This document shows positions 50,300 to 55,160 of a stretch of 55,160 nt of DNA, piece by piece (position 1 is the first letter of the stretch; each line of letters starts with the position of its first letter). The position numbers and the translations under genes were made by a program. Origin of the DNA: Eubacterium sp. (GTDB lineage: Bacteria > Bacillota > Clostridia > Oscillospirales > Acutalibacteraceae); NCBI GenBank assembly GCA_017514345.1, contig JAFWKC010000113.1, positions 1-55,160 of the forward strand. The letters run 5' to 3'. The notes under the pieces were generated by a model. It had not been told where the DNA came from. It did not search any database and worked only from the letters and a program-made list of their open reading frames with translations.

Positions 50300-51586
50300 A
50301 TGGAAAATTTTGTAATTAACGGCGGACACGAGCTGTTTGGCGAAGTTAATATAAGCGGCGCAAAAAATGCGGCTGTCGCTATTATCCCTGCGGCAATTCT
50401 CGCAGGCGACGTAGTCAGAATTGAAAACATTCCCCAAATCAGCGACGTTCAGCTTATCATAGAAATACTCGACAGTATGGGCGCAGGAATTAAGCTCATC
50501 AACAGAAACACAATTGAAATCGACTCGACTAACCTTCAGTATCAGCGCGTGCCGTATGAGCTCAGCTCAAAGTTCAGAGCAAGCTATTACCTTATCGGCG
50601 CTATGCTTGGCAGATTCAAGAAGTCAGAGGTTGCTATGCCTGGCGGATGTAATTTCGGCGTAAGACCGATTGACCTTCACGTCAAGGGCTTTGAAATGCT
50701 CGGCTCAAAGGTCGATATCATCGACGGTATGGTTTGTGCGGAGGCTGACAAGCTTGTCGGCGCTTCGATTTATATGGACGTTGTGTCTGTCGGCGCAACG
50801 ATTAACGTTATGCTTGCGGCTGTTCTTGCAAGAGGACTTACGGTTATCGAAAATGCGGCTAAGGAGCCTCATATCGTTGACCTTGCTAACTTTCTTAACT
50901 CGATGGGCGCTGACGTAAGGGGCGCAGGTACCGACGTTATCAAAATCCGCGGCGTCGAAAAGATGCACGGATGCACATATTCCATTATTCCCGACCAGAT
51001 TGAAGCGGGAACATATATGGTTGCCGCAACTGCCTGCGGCGGCGACGTGCTTATCAAAAACGTAATTCCCAAGCACCTTGAATCAATCAGCGCAAAGCTT
51101 ATTGAGGCAGGTGCAGAGATTATTGAATACGACGACGCAGTTCGTGTAACGCGCTTTAAGCCGCTTACAAAATGCAACGTAAAGACTATGCCGCATCCAG
51201 GCTTCCCGACTGATATGCAGCCGCAGATGGCAATTATCCTATCTATCGCAAAGGGTACGAGTATCCTTACCGAAAACGTGTGGGATAACCGCTATCAGTA
51301 CATCGGACAGCTTCTCAGGATGGGCGCAAAAATACAGGTTGACGGCAAGATTGCCGTATTTGAGGGCGTTGACAAGCTGACGGGCGTTAACGTCAAAGCA
51401 ACCGACCTTCGCGCAGGTGCCGCAATGATTATTGCAGGACTCGTTGCCGAAGGAACGACGACAGTTGAAAACATCAACTATATCGACAGAGGATATGAGG
51501 ACGTTGTCGCTAAATTTTCCTCCCTCGGCGCTGATATCAGGCGCGTAAAGACAGCAGACAAGCAGTCGGCAAAGACTGCAGGATAA
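50300..51586 (+). CDS. murA: UDP-N-acetylglucosamine 1-carboxyvinyltransferase
   Basis: The 428-aa protein has the EPSP-synthase fold, with GAKNAAVAIIPAA (about 19-31), the catalytic Cys loop MPGGCNFGVRPIDLH (about 114-128) and PTDMQPQMA (about 303-311). It adds enolpyruvate to UDP-GlcNAc in the first committed step of peptidoglycan synthesis and carries the fosfomycin-target cysteine. The gene order murA, walJ-like, rlmH suggests one transcript with partial termination after murA. Confidence 0.94.
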   Translation: MENFVINGGHELFGEVNISGAKNAAVAIIPAAILAGDVVRIENIPQISDVQLIIEILDSMGAGIKLINRNTIEIDSTNLQYQRVPYELSSKFRASYYLIGAMLGRFKKSEVAMPGGCNFGVRPIDLHVKGFEMLGSKVDIIDGMVCAEADKLVGASIYMDVVSVGATINVMLAAVLARGLTVIENAAKEPHIVDLANFLNSMGADVRGAGTDVIKIRGVEKMHGCTYSIIPDQIEAGTYMVAATACGGDVLIKNVIPKHLESISAKLIEAGAEIIEYDDAVRVTRFKPLTKCNVKTMPHPGFPTDMQPQMAIILSIAKGTSILTENVWDNRYQYIGQLLRMGAKIQVDGKIAVFEGVDKLTGVNVKATDLRAGAAMIIAGLVAEGTTTVENINYIDRGYEDVVAKFSSLGADIRRVKTADKQSAKTAG

Positions 51587-51600
51587 ACAGCAATACGCAG

Positions 51601-51622
51601 GGAGGGTTTTTGCCCTCCCGTT
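51601..51622 (+). terminator. terminator or attenuator after murA
   Basis: A GGAGGG/CCCTCC stem with a T-rich loop is followed by a short GTTTT. The next gene starts 24 bp downstream, so read-through is probably partial. Confidence 0.55.
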
Positions 51623-51645
51623 TTACATTACTCGAGGAAAAAGAA

Positions 51646-52434
51646 ATGCCAAAGTTATGTCAGCTCTTTTCGGGCAGCAGCGGAAATTCAATATTTATTT
51701 CGAGCGGCGGAACTAAGCTTCTTGTTGACGCGGGCGTCAGCGCAAAGAGGCTTGAAAACGCGCTGTCTGATATCGGCGAAAATGCAGGCGAGCTTTCTGC
51801 AATCCTCGTCACTCACGAGCACGGCGACCATATCAAGGGGCTTCGCGTGCTTGCTTCGCGTTACGATATTCCAGTTTTCGGCGACAGGAGGGTTATCGAA
51901 AGCCTTGTGCAAACGGGCGAAATTACCGACGGTATGCACGCCGAAAGCGTTACGGACAATATGGAGCTTGGCGGCATTGAGATTATACCGTTTGAAAACA
52001 GCCACGACAGCGTTGCCTGCCTTGGCTACCGACTGAATATGAAAAATGAGCGCAGCGTCAGCGTATGCACGGATACGGGTATTATTACCGACAGCGCGCG
52101 CGAAACAATCGTTGGCAGCGACCTTGTTTTTCTTGAATCAAATCACGAAATCACGATGCTTCAAAACGGTACATATCCATACAATCTGAAAATCAGGATA
52201 CTCTCAAGCAGGGGACATCTTTCAAACGAGGCGTGCAGCGAATTTGCGCGCGAGCTTGTTAACAGCGGCACGACGCGTATTGTGCTTTCGCACCTGTCGC
52301 GCGACAACAACCACCCTGAAATTGCGCGCCAGACAACGCTTTCAGCGCTCAGCGACGCAGGCTTTAAGGAGAATTACGACTTCAGGCTCCGTGTGTCCGC
52401 GCCCGAAAACTGCGAAAGGGCAATCGTATTATGA
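51646..52434 (+). CDS. WalJ/YycJ-type metallo-beta-lactamase-fold hydrolase
   Basis: The start is MPKLCQLF at 51646, with a GAGGA site; the upstream TTG lies in the terminator stem. The 262-aa protein has the MBL metal motif VTHEHGDH (about 58-65), SLCTDTG-type and VLSHLSRDNNH motifs (about 216-226). WalJ/YycJ homologues are linked to the WalRK cell-wall pathway and to DNA repair or 5' exonuclease activity. It overlaps rlmH by four bases. Confidence 0.82.
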   Translation: MPKLCQLFSGSSGNSIFISSGGTKLLVDAGVSAKRLENALSDIGENAGELSAILVTHEHGDHIKGLRVLASRYDIPVFGDRRVIESLVQTGEITDGMHAESVTDNMELGGIEIIPFENSHDSVACLGYRLNMKNERSVSVCTDTGIITDSARETIVGSDLVFLESNHEITMLQNGTYPYNLKIRILSSRGHLSNEACSEFARELVNSGTTRIVLSHLSRDNNHPEIARQTTLSALSDAGFKENYDFRLRVSAPENCERAIVL

Positions 52435-52910
52435 TAAAGATAAACGTTATTGCCGTCGGCAAGCTCAAGGAAAAATACCTTCGCGACGCTGTGGCTGAAT
52501 ATTCAAAGCGTATCGGTGCGTACGCAAAGCTGAATATAATCGAAATATCAGAGCACAGGTGCGCCGACAATCCCTCTCCTGCCGAAATTCAGCAGGTGCT
52601 CACTAAGGAGGGCGAGCAGATTATTTCAAAAATCCCCAAGGGCTCCTTCGTAATCCCGATGTGCATAGAGGGCGCGCAAAAATCGAGCGAGGAGTTTTCT
52701 GCTGAAATCGAAAGGCTTTCGCTTACAAACGGCGAAATTACCTTTGTTATCGGCGGCTCGTTCGGGCTCAGCGACGAGGTTAAGCGCCTTGGAAAAATGA
52801 AGCTGTCGTTTTCAAAAATGACGTTTCCGCACCAGCTTATGCGCGTCATTCTTCTTGAACAGATTTACAGAGCGCTTTCAATATCACACAATTCAAAATA
52901 CCACAAATAA
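52431..52910 (+). CDS. rlmH: 23S rRNA (pseudouridine1915-N3)-methyltransferase
   Basis: The 159-aa SPOUT methyltransferase has the usual length, the VIGGSFGLSDEVK SAM-knot motif (about 102-114), and the C-terminal MTFPHQLMRVILLEQIYRA motif (about 126-144). It methylates pseudouridine 1915 in helix 69 of 23S rRNA. The ATGA overlap couples it to the walJ-like gene. Confidence 0.95.
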   Translation: MIKINVIAVGKLKEKYLRDAVAEYSKRIGAYAKLNIIEISEHRCADNPSPAEIQQVLTKEGEQIISKIPKGSFVIPMCIEGAQKSSEEFSAEIERLSLTNGEITFVIGGSFGLSDEVKRLGKMKLSFSKMTFPHQLMRVILLEQIYRALSISHNSKYHK

Positions 52911-52924
52911 ACACGGCATTGTAC

Positions 52925-52953
52925 TTGCATAAAGTATAGCGCCGTGTTATAAT
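52925..52953 (+). promoter_or_regulatory. promoter of the riboswitch-controlled gene
   Basis: TTGCAT (52925-52930) and TATAAT (52948-52953) have 17-bp spacing, directly upstream of the riboswitch. Confidence 0.8.
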
Positions 52954-52963
52954 ATGTATGCAA

Positions 52964-53098
52964 AATAACGGCTAACGGAAGCAGGTGCGAATCCTGCGCA
53001 ACCGCCATTACCGTATTTGACTTAAAAGCTGTTCAACAGCCATTGGGAAACTGAGAAGGCGAACAGCGTTGTCATAAGTCGGGAGACGAGCCGTTATT
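52964..53098 (+). promoter_or_regulatory. cobalamin riboswitch
   Basis: A perfect 10-bp closing helix (52964-52973 with 53089-53098) encloses the conserved landmarks: a GGTGCGAATCCTGC segment, CAACCGCCATTACCG, a B12-box-like GCCATTGGGAAACTGAGAAGGC region (about 53039-53060) and an AAGTCGGGAGACGAGCC segment. These fit the cobalamin riboswitch family; the 135-nt size suggests a compact subclass. Two terminator hairpins follow before the ribosome site. Confidence 0.85.
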
Positions 53099-53129
53099 TG
53101 AATTCACACTCTTGGGCAAGCGGAAGAGT

Positions 53130-53190
53130 AATGAGTTTTGCGTTTTTTCGTTATACTCATTTTTTCTCTGCCCGAGGGCAGAGCTTTTTT
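53130..53190 (+). terminator. riboswitch expression-platform terminators
   Basis: A first hairpin AATGAGT/ACTCATT (53130-53161) with a T-run is followed by a strong terminator CTCTGCCC/GGGCAGAG (53166-53173 with 53176-53183) and T6. The second ends 3 bp before the AGGAGG ribosome site. The TTGGGCA at about 53113 can pair with TGCCC, so it may act as antiterminator. Cobalamin binding would probably stop transcription here. Confidence 0.8.
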
Positions 53191-53205
53191 ATTAGGAGGT
53201 AAAAA

Positions 53206-54756
53206 ATGAAAAAAGCATTATCACTGACTCTGGCGCTTATTATGCTCATTTCAAGCGTCAGCACGCTGTCCGTTGCTTATGCAGTAATCCCGCCTCATAT
53301 CACGGACGTGCAAAACGAAATCGAAAAGGCAGGAGAGTATATCCTTAACAAAACCGACGCTAAAAATCCTCTCAGTTATTCCGACTACCTTGCAGTTCTT
53401 AAGTCGGGCGCTGAAATGAGCTCCTACAAGGACCCGTACGTTGTTGAGCTCAAGGCTAATCTTGACAAGAACGGCGGCAAGATTCTTGTTGAGCAGACAG
53501 ACTATGACGAAAACTGGAATCCCATTGTAACAGAAAAGGAAGATTTGGGCGTATACGGCGCTGTAATCCAGACGCTCAGGCTTTACGGCTACGACCCGAC
53601 AGATTTTGAGGGCTACAATATCGTTGACGCGCTTCTCAGCTATGATTTATCAGAATTAGAGAATCCGTATGCTTACCGTACGGCTGTTGAAGCTGTTGAC
53701 GGTGTTACTCAGAAAGAGTTAACTGACGATATGATTTCGCGCTTTTATTCATTAGGCAATGGAATGGAAAACTGGGGTTATTCCTGTGATAACGCCGCTC
53801 ACTTCCTTGCTGCTGTTGAAGGACAGGAAATTATTGATAACACTCACTGGATGTATGTTGACGATGCAGCTGATGTTGTAAGAAGCTATATCCGTGAGGA
53901 CGGTGCATATTGCGATAAAGAGTACGTTACAGAAACTAATGCAGATTCAACGGCACTTGCTATGATGGCATTTTCAGTAACGAAGAATCTTGAAGAGGCT
54001 TACTGGTGCCACGAAAAGCTTATGGCTTTTCATAACAGCGAAACAGGAGCGTTCCAGAGAGAAAGCTATTACACAGGCGAAATAGAGGACAATCTTCTTT
54101 CAACGAAGAATGCGCTTCTCGGCCTTGAATATTACTATGACGCAATCAAGGGCGGCGCTTGCATATGGAATGAAGGCGAGGTTATCCGCGATGAAACCTG
54201 CACACGTGCAGGACTTGCAAAGTACACATGCCTTATCTGCGGCAAAACAAAAACTAAGCTTATTGACCCGCATCACACCCTGACGCTTGTTCCCGCAAAG
54301 GCGGCAACTGAAACAGCAACGGGTAATAACGAATACTACAAGTGTGAAGGCTGTGAAAAATGCTTTAAGGACGAAAAAGCAAAACAGGAAACAACGATTG
54401 AGGCAGAAACAATTGCAAAGCTTACTCCTGCAGTGCCAGCAGCAACTCCTGCAGTACCTGCAAATGAAAAAACAGCACCTGTCACAACCGTTGCACTTAA
54501 GAAGGTAACTGTAAAGAAGAGCGCAAAGAAGCTTGTTCTTCAGGCAACAGTTAAGGTTGACGGCAAGGCTGTAAGCGGCAAGAAGGTAACCTTTAAGTTT
54601 AACGGCAAGAAGTACACTGCAAAAACAAACGCAAAGGGCGTTGCAAAGGTAACTATCAAAAAGGCAGCTCTTAAGAAGCTTAAGAAGGGCAAGAAGGTTA
54701 CTTACTCTGCAACATATAACAAAAAGACTGTAAAGAAAACAGTTAAAGTAAAATAA
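53206..54756 (+). CDS. secreted transcobalamin-like protein with Lys-rich wall domain
   Basis: This 516-aa protein has a signal peptide (about 1-25) and an alpha/alpha-barrel-like domain (about 30-315) with repeated motifs such as DNAAHFLAAV and NADSTALAMMAF, as in the transcobalamin/prenyltransferase-type barrels. A Cys-pair region (about 320-410; CLICG, CEGCEKC) follows, then a Lys-rich Ig-like domain (about 430-516) almost identical to that of the LRR protein at 43228. The upstream cobalamin riboswitch and the barrel suggest a surface protein that binds or salvages corrinoids; this is inferred. The basic domain likely attaches it to the anionic wall. Confidence 0.7.
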   Translation: MKKALSLTLALIMLISSVSTLSVAYAVIPPHITDVQNEIEKAGEYILNKTDAKNPLSYSDYLAVLKSGAEMSSYKDPYVVELKANLDKNGGKILVEQTDYDENWNPIVTEKEDLGVYGAVIQTLRLYGYDPTDFEGYNIVDALLSYDLSELENPYAYRTAVEAVDGVTQKELTDDMISRFYSLGNGMENWGYSCDNAAHFLAAVEGQEIIDNTHWMYVDDAADVVRSYIREDGAYCDKEYVTETNADSTALAMMAFSVTKNLEEAYWCHEKLMAFHNSETGAFQRESYYTGEIEDNLLSTKNALLGLEYYYDAIKGGACIWNEGEVIRDETCTRAGLAKYTCLICGKTKTKLIDPHHTLTLVPAKAATETATGNNEYYKCEGCEKCFKDEKAKQETTIEAETIAKLTPAVPAATPAVPANEKTAPVTTVALKKVTVKKSAKKLVLQATVKVDGKAVSGKKVTFKFNGKKYTAKTNAKGVAKVTIKKAALKKLKKGKKVTYSATYNKKTVKKTVKVK

Positions 54757-54771
54757 AGTATAATCATTTTT

Positions 54772-54800
54772 CCCCGTCGTGCGTTCGGCGGGGAAATGTT
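54772..54800 (+). terminator. terminator after the transcobalamin-like gene
   Basis: An 8-bp GC-rich stem (CCCCGTCG/CGGCGGGG, one G-T pair, 6-nt loop) is followed by AAATG and T6. Confidence 0.65.
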
Positions 54801-54814
54801 TTTTGAAAAAAGTG

Positions 54815-54868
54815 TTGACAAATACGATTTGTGTGTTATAATGTAATTGAAATCAATTGCATACAATT
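54815..54868 (+). promoter_or_regulatory. promoter and AATTG/CAATT operator of the peroxidase gene
   Basis: TTGACA (54815-54820) and TATAAT (54837-54842) have 16-bp spacing. Just after the -10 box, three alternating half-sites AATTG-AAAT-CAATTG-CATA-CAATT (54845-54868) form two overlapping 5-4-5 inverted repeats. OhrR/MarR-type peroxide repressors use similar sites, so redox control is plausible. Confidence 0.6.
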
Positions 54869-54896
54869 TAATTTTGCAAAATAGGAGGAAGCAAAA

Positions 54897-55160
54897 ATGA
54901 ACGTATTGGATTTTAAGGTAATGTCACAAAAGGGCGAAGAGGTTGCACTTGAGCAGTACAGAGGCAAGGTGCTTCTTATCGTAAATACTGCAACGCACTG
55001 CGGATTTACACCTCAGTACAACGGCCTTGAAGCTATGTACAAAAAATATAAGGACCAGGGCTTTGAGGTTCTTGACTTCCCGTGCAATCAGTTTGCATTT
55101 CAGGCTCGCGAGAGCGACGAGGGAATTAATAAGGTATGCTCGCATAAGTTCGGCACAACC
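54897..55160 (+). CDS. glutathione peroxidase-family protein, 5' part
   Basis: The first 88 codons are present; the gene runs off the window. NTATHCGFTPQYNGLE (about 31-46) carries the peroxidatic Cys in the usual motif, and DFPCNQFAFQ follows. The Cys codon is TGC, not a selenocysteine TGA. The ribosome site AGGAGG precedes the ATG. Bacterial members usually use thioredoxin to reduce hydroperoxides. Operator-like repeats over the promoter suggest peroxide-responsive control. Confidence 0.9.
   Translation, partial: MNVLDFKVMSQKGEEVALEQYRGKVLLIVNTATHCGFTPQYNGLEAMYKKYKDQGFEVLDFPCNQFAFQARESDEGINKVCSHKFGTT

Noticed and set aside
54987-54998. Selenocysteine at the peroxidase active site
   Set aside because: The codon in the ATHCGF motif is TGC, so the peroxidase uses cysteine.

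Overview
The window looks like the chromosome of a low-to-moderate-GC, anaerobic, gut-type Clostridia (Oscillospirales/Ruminococcus-like; inferred from gene content, not from a marker gene). Support: Gram-positive sorting signal and BspA/InlB-type surface proteins, oxygen-sensitive radical-type dehydratase and nickel-chaperone genes, plant-glycan hydrolases, an FHA-RodA-PBP cell-wall cluster and cobalamin-dependent methionine synthesis.

Left part (1-9.5 kb): the end of an unknown gene, a 925-aa sortase-type surface protein, a scrambled array of tRNA-Tyr/tRNA-Thr fragments (3.2-3.5 kb), and a 1503-aa secreted repeat protein with a 49-aa companion gene. Centre-left (9.5-15.3 kb): an eight-gene operon in which a two-subunit 2-hydroxyacyl-CoA-dehydratase-like enzyme and its ATPase activator are joined to CooT- and CooC-type nickel proteins, a His-rich small protein and a miniature acetyl-CoA-synthase-like protein. 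No CO dehydrogenase is present. I regard this as the most interesting system here. A GH78 rhamnosidase-like gene follows. The stretch from about 3.46 to 18.28 kb has the shape of a tRNA-Thr genomic island: a displaced tRNA 3' half on the left, the intact tRNA on the right, and internal direct repeats that carry the same core.

Centre (18.1-35.9 kb): tRNA-Tyr and tRNA-Thr with unusual hairpin-rich tails, asnB, a nitroreductase, a phosphopantetheinyl transferase, a PucR/CdaR-type regulator, an rsuA-DUF4830-PBP-RodA-FHA cluster, a galM-GH127 pair, a YjdF-like membrane protein, an acyl-CoA ligase, a Cof-type phosphatase and a GH30 hydrolase. The glycosidases (GH78, GH127, GH30) have no signal peptide, so they probably act on imported plant oligosaccharides.

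Right part (35.9-55.2 kb): metF, a separate MetH reactivation-domain protein, metH and an Rrf2 regulator; a GPH transporter with a membrane-anchored partner; a BspA-like LRR protein and a secreted lipase-like protein, each behind a copy of a promoter-carrying repeat; PHP and IolB-like genes; nadB-nadC; murA-walJ-rlmH; a cobalamin riboswitch controlling a secreted transcobalamin-like protein; and the start of a glutathione peroxidase gene. B12 links the methionine cluster and the riboswitch-controlled protein. All function calls come from reading the sequence; no database search was run.
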